From Flavobacterium sp. ALD4 (GTDB taxonomy: Bacteria; Bacteroidota; Bacteroidia; Flavobacteriales; Flavobacteriaceae), in the NCBI RefSeq assembly GCF_002836475.1, contig NZ_PJBJ01000022.1, forward strand, positions 248,001 to 312,000: DNA of 64,000 bases. Direction: 5' to 3'. Below, in pieces: positions 27,935 to 37,600 of this stretch. A program made the translations under genes and the position numbers. The notes under the pieces were generated by a model that was given only the letters and a program-made list of their open reading frames with translations, was not told the origin of the DNA and did not search any database. Position 1 is the first letter of the stretch. Every line of letters starts with the position of its first letter.

Positions 27935-28306
27935 GTTAAATTCTTATAAAGTTAGTTTGGTAAATATCTTAAAACATTGTTAAAAAAGGAAAAAGTTTAT
28001 TTATTAAAAAGAGCATTAGACGCATTTTTATCAAATGCCAAGTTTTAGGAGGTTATTTAATATTTTCACTAAAAAAACATGTATTATAATGATTTTTTAG
28101 TGAATTTAACATAATTTTAGTAAACGTAATTTAATAAATTAACACTTTTTTTTGATTTTTGTTTATTGTTTTCAAGTGTGTTTATTTAATTAAAAACATA
28201 ATTTTCAATACGTTAAGTTATTTTTTTTAATTGATTTAGTTAAACAAAAAAACATAGTGTGAAATTGATTTTATAGCGTTTAAAGAGCAGAATAATTTTT
28301 AAAGTC
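27935..28306. other. AT-rich divergent intergenic region
   Basis: Gene-free, very AT-rich DNA between the divergent SusC and M14 peptidase genes. It has many A- and T-runs and no coding frame. The M14-side promoter box is listed separately. I saw no clear TAnnTTTG for susC. Confidence 0.6.
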
Positions 28307-28314
28307 TATTTTTG
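28307..28314 (+). promoter_or_regulatory. -7 box TATTTTTG of the M14 peptidase gene
   Basis: TAnnTTTG match ending 24 bp before the ATG at 28339. It overlaps the upstream in-frame TTG at 28312, which argues against that TTG being the start. Confidence 0.55.
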
Positions 28315-28338
28315 AGCTCTAACCCAATTTGTACTAAA

Positions 28339-30843
28339 ATGAAAAAAACGTTATTTGGTCTATTATTTCTCTTTCTAATAGTGTCAGCTAATGCTCAATT
28401 AAAGAGACCTGAGAAATTCCTACCTAATTATGGTAAACAAATCAGTCAGTATCATCAAGTGGAAGCTTATTTTGGTCAGCTGTGTATTGAGTCGCCAAAT
28501 ATTAAGAAACAAAAATATGGAGTCACAAATGAAGGCCGAGATTTAAATGTTTATTTTATTTCCAGTTCTGAAAATTTAGCCAATTTGGATTTAATCCGAA
28601 ATAATAATTTGGCGGCTATTGGTTTGTCCGATAAAAAAACAGAAAAGATTGGTGATAAACTTATTGTCTGGTTGAGTTTTAACGTACATGGCAATGAATT
28701 TGCAGGGACAGAAAGCGCTATGACTGTGGCTTATGAGTTGCTAAACCTAGCTAATCCGGTTTCTAAAAAAGAATTAGAAAATACGATTGTTATTTTAGAT
28801 CCTTGTATCAATCCTGACGGATATTCCAGATATGGAAATTGGCTCAGAGAAATTTCAGGAAAAAAAACACATCCTGGATTGTCAGATCGAGAGCACATGG
28901 AAGTATGGCCTGGAGGTAGATATAATCATTATATATTCGACTTAAACCGAGATTGGGCTTGGCAAACTCAATTAGAATCTCAGCAGCGATTAGCATTGTA
29001 TAATGAATGGCTTCCGCAAATGCATGTTGATGTTCACGAAATGGGATACAACTCTCCCTATTTTTTCCCTCCATCAGCAGAGCCGTGGCATGAATATATT
29101 GAGAAGTACCAGAAAGATTTTCATAATACCCTAGGTGCCAAAATTGCTAACAAGTTTGATGCTGAAAATTGGTTGTACAACACTAGAGAACGATTTGACA
29201 TGTTTTATCCTAGCTATGGGGATACCTATCCAACTTATAATGGAGCAGTTGGAATGACATTTGAACAAGGAGGAATTGGCGCAGGAAGGGAAGTTTTAAT
29301 GGAAAACGGTTCATCGCTTACGATCAAAGATAGGTTAACCCATCATGCAAAAGCTGTTTTAACGGCAGTTGAAGTTGCTACATCGGAGTCAAATAAATTG
29401 ATTGAAGGATTTAGGAATTTCATGACCGAATCTAGAAAAACTGTTAAGGGAGAGTATAAAACGTATGTTTTGAAGAGTAATCCAAAATTAGAACAAATGG
29501 AGGTTTTGTTGAAAAGAAACAAAATTGAATTTGCATATGCTGATGCTAGTCAAAAAGCGAAGGGCTTTAATTATCAGACACAGAAATCGCAAAAATTCTC
29601 CATCGAAGCCAATGACCTTATTGTAAAAGTAGATCAGCCAAAGGCAGTATTAACACAGATTTTATTTGAGCCTAATCAGGTTTTAAATGATAGCTTGTCT
29701 TATGATATAACAGCATGGGCACTACCATTAGCTTTTGGAGTTGAAGGATATGCAGTAAAAAACATAATCACAATCAAAACCAAAGCGAGTATCGAAGTAG
29801 TGGCGCCAATAATACCCAAAAGTGTTTATGGTTTCTATATTCCATGGAACAATCGTATCTCTGCCCAGGTTTTGTCGCTTTTGCATCAGAAAAATATCAA
29901 AGTAAGATCGGCGATGAAAAAAGCGATTTTTGGTAATGTTGTAGTTGAGCCTGGTGGATTAATTGTAAGTAAGGCAGATAATTCAAAATTACCTGATTTT
30001 GAGAAAACTGTTAGTGAAATCATTATGGTTAAAAAAGACTTTAACTTCATCACTAGCGGTTACACGAAGAATGGCACTGATTTAGGGGGAGAGAATTTTA
30101 CTATTTTGAAAGCACCTAAAATAGCTCTGCTGTCAGGAAAAGGAGTCGGTTCCACTGAATTTGGAGCCGTTTGGTTTTACTTGGATGAAGTTATTGGTTA
30201 TCCTGTTAGTATCGTTGAAACAGGTAACTTTAATCGATTAGAACTCGTGAAGTACAATACTTTAATTTTAGCAGATGGTTTTTATGACTTTTCGGTGGAC
30301 CAGCAAAAGCAAATTACCGAATGGATTAAAAATGGGGGCAAAGTGATTGCAATGAATAATGCTCTAAGTATTTTTGAAGATAAAGAAGCTTATAATTTGA
30401 CTCTTTTTGAATCGGATGAAGCTAAGAAAAGTTCTGAGAAATTGGCGATGGATAAATTATTGAAGGAGCGTTTTTTAGATTATCAAAGTGCAGAACGCAG
30501 GGCTATTTCAGCATCCATTCCTGGCGCTGTAATTGAGAATGTATTAGACATGACACATCCAATGTCATTTGGTTTGGGGACTGTTTACTACAGTTTAAAA
30601 ACAGATGATAGACATTATTCGCTGTTGAAAAAAGCAACTAACGTGGCTTATGTACCTCTTAATTATAAAAGTTATGGTTTTGTAGGACATGATATAAAAA
30701 ACAAATTAAACAATACGGTAAGTTTTGCTATTGATAAAAAAGATAAAGGTGAAGTGATTTATATGATTGATAATCCTTTGTTTAGAGGTTTTTGGGAAAA
30801 TGGTAATTTATTATTCAGCAATGCATTATTTTTAGTGAACTAA
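28339..30843 (+). CDS. Secreted M14 zinc carboxypeptidase family protein
   Basis: 834 residues from the ATG at 28339, with a signal peptide (MKKTLFGLLF... to ANAQ, about residue 20). The M14 catalytic domain is N-terminal: 'NVHGNEFAGTE' gives zinc ligands H117 and E120, 'VDVHEMGYN' gives H233, and 'FDLNRDWAWQ' is the substrate-binding arginine block. About residues 375-834 form a large C-terminal region with a class-I-amidotransferase-like segment ('IALLSGKGVGSTEFGAVWFYLDE', 'NTLILADGFYDF'). That resembles the glutamine-amidotransferase-like domain of other long bacteroidotal M14 proteins. It should trim peptides outside the cell or in the periplasm, feeding the divergent SusCD porter (inference). 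It is single with its own terminator. Confidence 0.9.
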   Translation: MKKTLFGLLFLFLIVSANAQLKRPEKFLPNYGKQISQYHQVEAYFGQLCIESPNIKKQKYGVTNEGRDLNVYFISSSENLANLDLIRNNNLAAIGLSDKKTEKIGDKLIVWLSFNVHGNEFAGTESAMTVAYELLNLANPVSKKELENTIVILDPCINPDGYSRYGNWLREISGKKTHPGLSDREHMEVWPGGRYNHYIFDLNRDWAWQTQLESQQRLALYNEWLPQMHVDVHEMGYNSPYFFPPSAEPWHEYIEKYQKDFHNTLGAKIANKFDAENWLYNTRERFDMFYPSYGDTYPTYNGAVGMTFEQGGIGAGREVLMENGSSLTIKDRLTHHAKAVLTAVEVATSESNKLIEGFRNFMTESRKTVKGEYKTYVLKSNPKLEQMEVLLKRNKIEFAYADASQKAKGFNYQTQKSQKFSIEANDLIVKVDQPKAVLTQILFEPNQVLNDSLSYDITAWALPLAFGVEGYAVKNIITIKTKASIEVVAPIIPKSVYGFYIPWNNRISAQVLSLLHQKNIKVRSAMKKAIFGNVVVEPGGLIVSKADNSKLPDFEKTVSEIIMVKKDFNFITSGYTKNGTDLGGENFTILKAPKIALLSGKGVGSTEFGAVWFYLDEVIGYPVSIVETGNFNRLELVKYNTLILADGFYDFSVDQQKQITEWIKNGGKVIAMNNALSIFEDKEAYNLTLFESDEAKKSSEKLAMDKLLKERFLDYQSAERRAISASIPGAVIENVLDMTHPMSFGLGTVYYSLKTDDRHYSLLKKATNVAYVPLNYKSYGFVGHDIKNKLNNTVSFAIDKKDKGEVIYMIDNPLFRGFWENGNLLFSNALFLVN

Positions 30844-30991
30844 TTGCAAATGGGATTTTAAAAACGGTTCTAACAAAAGAGTAGATCACTCTTGTATGAT
30901 GCAAATAATTTAATTTTGCCCATGTCACGACGGCAAATGGATGTAAATGCAAACTTAAGTCAGAATGACGGGTATTAAATAAGTTAATTTG

Positions 30992-31028
30992 AAAAAGGAG
31001 TTATGTGATTCAAACATAACTCCTTTTT
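30992..31028 (+). terminator. Intrinsic terminator
   Basis: Perfect 15-bp stem AAAAAGGAGTTATGT (30992-31006) / ACATAACTCCTTTTT (31014-31028) with a 7-base loop. It lies 150 bp after the M14 stop; no gene is seen in between. Confidence 0.85.
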
Positions 31029-31157
31029 TATTGAGAAAAGTTAAAAATATCTATCGCAAAAAGTGTCTATCATTGGAAAATTTGGTTGATTTTAAATAAA
31101 TTATAAAGTATACATTAGTATGCCTAAATTGTCTATTTTTAATAAAAATAATCGCCC

Positions 31158-32693
31158 ATGCTAGTTAAAGTTTTTGGAAGTGCCGTATTTGGAGTGGAAG
31201 CTACAACAATTACTGTTGAAGTGAATATTGATAAAGGAATTGGATATCATTTAGTGGGACTACCAGATAATGCCATCAAAGAAAGTAGTTATAGAATTGC
31301 AGCTGCTCTCAAGAATAATGGGTATTCCATGCCCGGTAAAAAGATCACAATCAATATGGCTCCTGCAGACTTGCGGAAGGAAGGTTCTGCTTATGATTTA
31401 ACTTTAACCATAGGGATTCTTGTTGCGTCTCAACAAATTCAAGCAATCGATGTCGACAAATATATCATTATGGGCGAGTTGTCGCTTGATGGTAGTTTAC
31501 AGCCTATACGAGGTGCGTTACCTATCGCCATAAAAGCCAAAGAGGAGGGGTTTAAAGGTTTTTTTCTTCCAAAGCAAAATGTGAAAGAAGCAGCCATTGT
31601 TACTGGATTAGATGTGTATGGTGTTGAAAATGTTCAGGAAGTTATCGATTTCTTAGAAGGAAAAGGAGATCTAGAACCAACAATAATTGATACCAGGGCG
31701 GAGTTTTACAAAGATTTGGATTTTCCTGAATTTGATTTTTCGGATGTGAAGGGTCAAGAGAGTATTAAGCGTTGCATGGAAATAGCGGCTGCGGGTGGGC
31801 ATAATATTATTTTAATTGGTCCTCCAGGTGCGGGAAAAACGATGCTTGCCAAGCGGTTACCTAGTATTTTGCCACCAATGACTTTGCGGGAAGCCTTAGA
31901 AACGACAAAAATACATAGCGTGGCAGGCAAACTGAAAGAAGTAGGGTTAATGAACCAACGTCCTTTTAGGAGTCCTCATCATACGATAAGTAACGTGGCA
32001 CTTGTTGGGGGAGGAAGTTACCCGCAACCGGGTGAAATCTCTATGGCGCACAATGGAGTTTTGTTTCTTGACGAATTACCAGAATTTAAACGCGATGTTC
32101 TCGAAGTGATGCGCCAGCCACTAGAAGATAGGGAAGTGACTATTTCCAGAGCCAAGTTTACGGTGACTTATCCCTCGTCTTTTATGCTGGTGGCGAGTAT
32201 GAATCCCAGCCCAAGCGGTTTTTTTAACGATCCAGATTCTCCACAAACCTCTTCGCCGCATGAGATGCAGCGTTATTTGAGTAAAATTTCGGGGCCTTTA
32301 CTAGATCGAATAGACATTCACATCGAAGTTACGCCTGTTCCTTTTGAAAAATTATCAGATGATAGAAAAGCGGAGAGCAGTGTCGATATCAGAAAAAGAG
32401 TCACGGCAGCGCGTGAAATTCAAACCGAACGCTTTGAACAAATGGAAAACATTCACTATAATGCCCAAATGAACACGAAGCAGATCCGGGAATACTGTTC
32501 TCTTGATGATGTTTCGAAGCAATTATTGAAAACTGCCATGGAACGATTAAATCTCTCGGCCAGGGCATACGATCGTATTTTGAAAGTAGCAAGAACGATT
32601 GCTGATCTTGATGCTGCTCCAACAGTAGTATCCTCTCATATTGCCGAAGCCATTCAGTATAGGAGTTTAGATCGAGATGGTTGGTTGGGATAG
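31158..32693 (+). CDS. yifB: YifB/ComM-type Mg-chelatase-like AAA+ ATPase
   Basis: 511 residues. The N-terminal Lon-protease-like domain ('VEVNIDKGIGYHLVGLPDNAIKES') is followed by an AAA+ core with Walker A 'GPPGAGKTMLAKRLPSILPP', then 'RSPHHTISNVALVGGG' and 'NGVLFLDELPEF' (Walker B), and the C-terminal 'LNLSARAYDRILKVARTIADL' helical domain. ComM/YifB is a hexameric helicase that helps branch migration during natural transformation and recombination. It is cytosolic and stands alone, convergent with the helicase gene at 32883. Confidence 0.95.
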   Translation: MLVKVFGSAVFGVEATTITVEVNIDKGIGYHLVGLPDNAIKESSYRIAAALKNNGYSMPGKKITINMAPADLRKEGSAYDLTLTIGILVASQQIQAIDVDKYIIMGELSLDGSLQPIRGALPIAIKAKEEGFKGFFLPKQNVKEAAIVTGLDVYGVENVQEVIDFLEGKGDLEPTIIDTRAEFYKDLDFPEFDFSDVKGQESIKRCMEIAAAGGHNIILIGPPGAGKTMLAKRLPSILPPMTLREALETTKIHSVAGKLKEVGLMNQRPFRSPHHTISNVALVGGGSYPQPGEISMAHNGVLFLDELPEFKRDVLEVMRQPLEDREVTISRAKFTVTYPSSFMLVASMNPSPSGFFNDPDSPQTSSPHEMQRYLSKISGPLLDRIDIHIEVTPVPFEKLSDDRKAESSVDIRKRVTAAREIQTERFEQMENIHYNAQMNTKQIREYCSLDDVSKQLLKTAMERLNLSARAYDRILKVARTIADLDAAPTVVSSHIAEAIQYRSLDRDGWLG

Positions 32694-32700
32694 CATTATT

Positions 32701-32728
32701 CACCACTGTTCAAGCTGTAAGTGGTTTT
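32701..32728 (+). terminator. Probable yifB terminator
   Basis: ACCACT (32702-32707) and AGTGGT (32720-32725) form a short stem with a 12-base loop, followed by TTT. It lies 8 bp after the yifB stop. The stem is weak and the T-run short. Confidence 0.5.
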
Positions 32729-32750
32729 AAGAAAAATAATCGTAAATATT

Positions 32751-32834
32751 AGCCCCGATAGAAGCAAAAAACCTTGCAAGGGCTAGCGTTTAGCCCTTAC
32801 AAAGTTTTTAGTGTATAGCGGGAACAGACTTCAT
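32751..32834 (+). repeat. Structured intergenic repeat element, copy A
   Basis: Begins AGCCCCGATAGAAGC and ends near GTATAGCGGGAACAG, followed by an A-run. Both ends match copy B at 46721-46800. The middle forms a hairpin, AAGGGCTA (32778-32785) with TAGCCCTT (32791-32798), extended by paired and mismatched bases out to 32772/32804. CCCG at the left and CGGG at the right can also pair, closing the element. It lies between two convergent genes. It may be a mobile RNA-type intergenic repeat common in flavobacteria; I recall a similar element, possibly the Flavo-1 RNA motif, but cannot confirm the name. Confidence 0.6.
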
Positions 32835-32882
32835 AAAAAAAAACGGAATCGTTCTGCTCTTAAAAAAGGAAAACTTGATTTC

Positions 32883-34160
32883 TTAGTTCGAACGTCTGTC
32901 GTTATTACGTCTTGGACCAAAGCTATTGTTACCGCTTCTGTTTGAGCTATCCGTTTTCGGTTGTCTTGGTGTTGAATTCCGTTGTTGTCTGCCTTGCCCT
33001 TGTTTAATAGGTTGAGTGGAGGCTTTCGGATCTGGTTCAAAACCAGCTATATTTTCTGTCGGTATTTTCATACCAATCAATTTCTCTATATCGCGTAAAA
33101 AAGTGGTTTCGTCTGGGCTAAATAAAGAAATAGCTTCCCCATTTGCTCCAGCTCTTCCTGTTCTACCAATGCGGTGTACATAGTCTTCTGGAATATTAGG
33201 TAATTCAAAATTGATAACATGTGGTAATAATGGGATATCTAGACCACGAGCTGCAATATCTGTAGCGACTAATGCGGTTAGACTTCCGTTCTTAAATCCG
33301 GCTAATGCTTTTGTCCGTGCGCCTTGTCCTTTATTTCCGTGAATGGCTGCTGCTTTAATACCAGCGCTAATCATAGCTTCAGTCAATTTATTAGCACCTT
33401 GTTTAGTACGAGTAAACACTAAAATCTGTTGCCAGTTTCCTTCACTAATCAGTTTGATAATTAATTCTGTTTTTTTCTCTTTTGCAACAGGATATACTTT
33501 TTGAGTAATGGCATCTACAGTAGTATTTTCTGGTGTTGCTTCAACCTGAACTGGTTTATGCAAAATACCCATTGCCAATTTCTTAATATCTTTTGAAAAG
33601 GTCGCTGAAAACATTAAGTTTTGCCTTTTTGCAGGTAATACTTTCAGTATGCGCTCAATATCTCTCAAGAAACCCATGTCTAGCATGCGATCTGCTTCAT
33701 CTAAAACTAAGATTTCCACTTTAGAGAGTGTTAGTAAACCTTGATTTTGCAAATCGATTAATCGACCAGGAGTTGCAACTAAAATATCGACACCTAGTCG
33801 TAGTTGAGCCACTTGTGGTTTTTGATTTACACCTCCAAAAATAACGGCAGAGCGTAAATCTAAAAATTCACCGTATTCTTTTATATTGGCAAGTATTTGA
33901 GCAGCTAATTCTCGTGTTGGTGTCAATATTAAGGCACGAATAGGTCTGTGGCTTAAATGTTTTCCTTGCGATAATGTCTGTAATATTGGTAGCGTGAAAC
34001 CTGCTGTCTTTCCTGTTCCTGTTTGCGCGGATGCTAATACATCTTTACCTTCTAAAATAGGTGGAATTGCTTTTTGCTGTATTGGAGAAGGGGCTGTGTA
34101 CCCTTTTTTGCTGATGGCTTTTAATAAAGCATCAGAGAGACCTAATGAGTTGAATGACAT
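32883..34160 (-). CDS. rhlE: DEAD-box RNA helicase, RhlE type
   Basis: 425 residues. Q motif '[11 protein letters not shown]', Walker A '[10 protein letters not shown]', 'PTRELA', '[10 protein letters not shown]', 'FSATFS', and in the second RecA domain '[13 protein letters not shown]' and '[10 protein letters not shown]'. The C-terminal 60 residues are basic and Asn/Ser/Arg-rich, an RNA-binding tail typical of RhlE. It remodels RNA during ribosome assembly or decay, and flavobacterial genomes usually carry several copies. It is convergent with yifB; a decayed gene lies upstream. Confidence 0.95.
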   Translation of the reverse strand: MSFNSLGLSDALLKAISKKGYTAPSPIQQKAIPPILEGKDVLASAQTGTGKTAGFTLPILQTLSQGKHLSHRPIRALILTPTRELAAQILANIKEYGEFLDLRSAVIFGGVNQKPQVAQLRLGVDILVATPGRLIDLQNQGLLTLSKVEILVLDEADRMLDMGFLRDIERILKVLPAKRQNLMFSATFSKDIKKLAMGILHKPVQVEATPENTTVDAITQKVYPVAKEKKTELIIKLISEGNWQQILVFTRTKQGANKLTEAMISAGIKAAAIHGNKGQGARTKALAGFKNGSLTALVATDIAARGLDIPLLPHVINFELPNIPEDYVHRIGRTGRAGANGEAISLFSPDETTFLRDIEKLIGMKIPTENIAGFEPDPKASTQPIKQGQGRQQRNSTPRQPKTDSSNRSGNNSFGPRRNNDRRSN

Positions 34161-34330
34161 AAATTGTATTTAGGAAGCAAACACTATTATTGAGAGTACT
34201 TCTTTAATTTGCCGCGAAGATACTGCTTATTTTATGATGTTTTTTTAATAATCGACTTTGTTTAAATAAATAGTCGATAAGTTGGTATTTATTAAAAAGG
34301 TATTGACCGTTAGTTTTAGCATAGCGATTA

Positions 34331-34535
34331 CATATTCACAATACTCCAATTGCTTTCTTCTTGATTTATTTGTTCTAAAATTGGCGTTAGCATTTGGGCA
34401 TTTTCACCCTCCAAAAGCATTTATCAATGGTATTATAATTCCCAAAAGACCGTCACCTAAAACTGTTTTATCAACGGAAGACACCCCTCTTCGGTCTTCT
34501 ACATTGTTACTTTGTGTTCGTCCTATCTACTTCAT
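34331..34535 (-). pseudogene. Relic of a YpfJ-like neutral zinc metallopeptidase gene (5' end)
   Basis: On the minus strand an ATG at 34535 opens 'MK*IGRTQSNNVEDRRGVSS', matching the N-terminus of YpfJ-type proteins (family pattern M-K/R-W...SxNVEDRRG). The third codon is TAG where the family has Trp. A hydrophobic segment 'GLLGIIIPLINAFGG' follows. A one-base frameshift near 34415 then moves the sequence to 'ENAQMLTPILEQINQ' in another frame. Nothing of the catalytic HExxH domain is left. The remaining gap to 34636 has no gene. Confidence 0.6.
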
Positions 34536-34636
34536 ATTATTTCAATTTTGATGCTGTTTTTTAATATGAGGAATTGTAAAGCTAAATAACAGTTTAATAT
34601 ATTTTTTATAAAACCAAGTAGTGACTTTTCATTACG

Positions 34637-37600
34637 CTATAATGTAGTCCATTTAATTAAAGTTTCTTCTATTACTTTCTTTAGGATTGGCTTTGAGATA
34701 TAATCATCCATCCCTGCTGCAGTGCATTTGTCGCTTATTTCTAGTCCGGTTCCTGCGGTTATAGCGATTATTGGAATTGAAGCACCTGACTTTAATTTTC
34801 TAATCTCTTTTGTAGCTTCATACCCATTCTTTAATGGCATTTGAATGTCCATAAAAATGATGTCAGGTACAATATTTTCAAACTTGTTTACAGCATCCGC
34901 TCCGTTAGGAATTTCATGAATAATGGCTTTGGGAATGGCGTTTTTAATAATTGTTTTGAGCAATAGCATATTAATTTTATTATCCTCAACGAGCATTATT
35001 TTTAAGGCTTTCAAACTATTGTCAATAGGAATAGCGAAACGGTCGACGACAACATCTTTATTATTTATCGGAATAGTTTCTACGTCCGAATCATTAGTTG
35101 TTTTTAAGTCCAAATCGAAATAAAAAGTGCTACCAATTCCAATTTCACTGCTGAGTTGCATGCGACTTTCCATTAGCCCTAATAAATTATTTGAAATTGT
35201 AAGACCTAAGCCGGTACCGCCAAATTTTTTAGTTGTGGAGCTATCCTCTTGAGAGAAAGCCTTAAATATTTCCGTTTGATTTTCCAGTAAAATCCCTATT
35301 CCGGAATCAAGGACAGCAAAACGGATTGTGGTGTTAGAATTAGTGGTTTTAAGTATTGAGACATCTAGTTGTACAAAACCTTTTTCTGTGAATTTCACTG
35401 CATTAGCCAAAAGATTAATTAGGATTTGTTTTAATCTTATGTTATCCACCCAAAAATAGGTAGGTATTTCAGGAGCTACCGCAAGTTCTAAGTGAAGCTT
35501 TTTTTGATTGGATTCATAAAGAATTAAATCCATAATTGGATTTAAAATGTCTTTGATTTTATGTTTTTCTATATGTAAATCAAGTTTTCCCGCTTCAATT
35601 TTAGAAAAATCAAGTATGTCATTTACGATGCCCAATAAGGAATGGGCTGACTGATTAACGGTAATCATATGTTTTTCCTGGACATCCTCAAGTTTAGTTT
35701 GCATTAATAGGTCGGTAAAGCCAATTATCCCATTTAAAGGAGTTCTGATTTCATGGCTCATATTAGCTAAAAATTCTGATTTGGCCTTATTGGCTGCTTC
35801 AGCGTATTCAAGTCCTTTTATGGCATCTTCGGCCATTTTTCTTTCAGTGATATCCAGCATGATGCCTTCGATATAAGAAATTTTTCCATTATTGATTATG
35901 GCATCCCCAAATTCTTCTACCCAAACGATTTTACCAATTTTATTTATGATTCGGTATGTCAAATGAAAAGGCTCGGATTTCGATAATTTATCTCTAGAGT
36001 CGGTAACTACTCTATCATAATCTTCGGGGTGAATCAGGTCGCTATAAAAAATTCTTTTTTCCAAGAATTCGATTTTATCATAGCCCGTTAATTTTTTAAT
36101 TTGATCGTTGATATATGTTGTTGTATATTTTGCATCGTTCTCTGCAAGGTATACAGCACCCGGAATATTATTGGCTAACAAACGGAATTTTTCTTCACTT
36201 TCATAAATTGCGGTTTCTCCTGCGATACGTTCTATAGAGGAGGCAATATTTCTTGCTAAGGTTTGTAGAATATTTACTTCATCCTCAGTCCATTTTTTTT
36301 CCTCAGAGGTGTTGTCAAATCCCAAAAAGCCATGGAATGTGTTTTTTATAAAAACTGGGAAAAGGATTAAAGAAATTACATCTAAATTCAACAACTTGTT
36401 TTTTAACGACTCATTGTCAACTTTTGATACGGTAGCTTCATAAATGTTATTATTTAATATCGGTTGAAGTAATTCTTCAAAATAGGCATGGGATAAATTC
36501 TGAAGTTTAGGATTAATATCGGTCAAAGAGGTATTATTAATTATCCATCTGTATTTTTGACTTATTAAATTAGTGGAGAAATCATTTTCATAGTAGTAGG
36601 CACGATGTGATTGCGTGGCTTTCCCCATAATAATCAATGCATCAGTAAAAATACCATCTATATCCTTACTGTTTAAAAACTTTTCGGTGCATTTGGTCAT
36701 TGCTGCCAGTAATTCACTCTTGTACGTTAATTTATTTTGGATGTCTAACCGCATTTGTGTTTCAAATGCTATTGCAATGATATCAGAAACTGACCTTGAG
36801 AAATTGATATCCTCATTGTCCCATTGCTTCACTTTCTCGGTAGCTTCAAAGCAGACAATCCCTTGTAATTCACCGTTAATAAATACGGGGGTATCTATGA
36901 GTGAAAGTATATTGTTTTCCGGAAAATAAGCAACACATAATTCTTTGGTGATTTCATTTGTATAAACATCAGAAGCTACAACCTGTATTTTATTTTGAAC
37001 TGTTAGAAAGTATTTTGGAAATGATTTTTTTGTTATTTCTAGGTCGTTTATATATTTATTACTTCTAAAATCGTAGAGTTGTACGCAACTGATTCTGTCT
37101 TCAAAACAATTCCAATAACTCGCCCGTCCAACACCAATTGTTTTGGTGGTGATTTCTAAAATCGTTTTTAGTTTGGATTCAAAACTTTCATTGTTAGAGT
37201 AACTCTTTGCCGTAAAACCTTTTAAAGCGGTACTGTATTTTAGATTTTTTAGTCGTCTTTCTGTTTTTTCTTTTTCAATACTTTTTAAGAAAGTAATATC
37301 TCTCGCTATTACTGAATACCCGGTTATTGTTCGGTCTTTATCCCTATTGATTGTTACTTTTTGGGAAAGCCATAGCTCATCCCCGTTTTTTTTAATAATC
37401 GGAAACACTAAAAGTGGGAAGTTATTCATTTCCTCCGTCGAATTGCTATAGAACTCAAAGACTCTTTGTTGAAAAGTATCTTTTATTAAATGTTCAAATT
37501 TAGAGCTGAATAATTCGGTTATACTAAATCCCGTGATTATTTCAGAGTTTTTATTTATGAATATATAAGTACCTTGGCGGTCTAATTCATAAATTATATC

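Noticed and set aside
28312..28338. TTG start for the M14 peptidase gene
   Set aside because: It overlaps a -7 box, and the ATG at 28339 opens directly onto a signal peptide.
34282..34551. 89-codon plus-strand ORF
   Set aside because: The minus strand of the same stretch reads as the YpfJ N-terminus; the plus ORF is its shadow.
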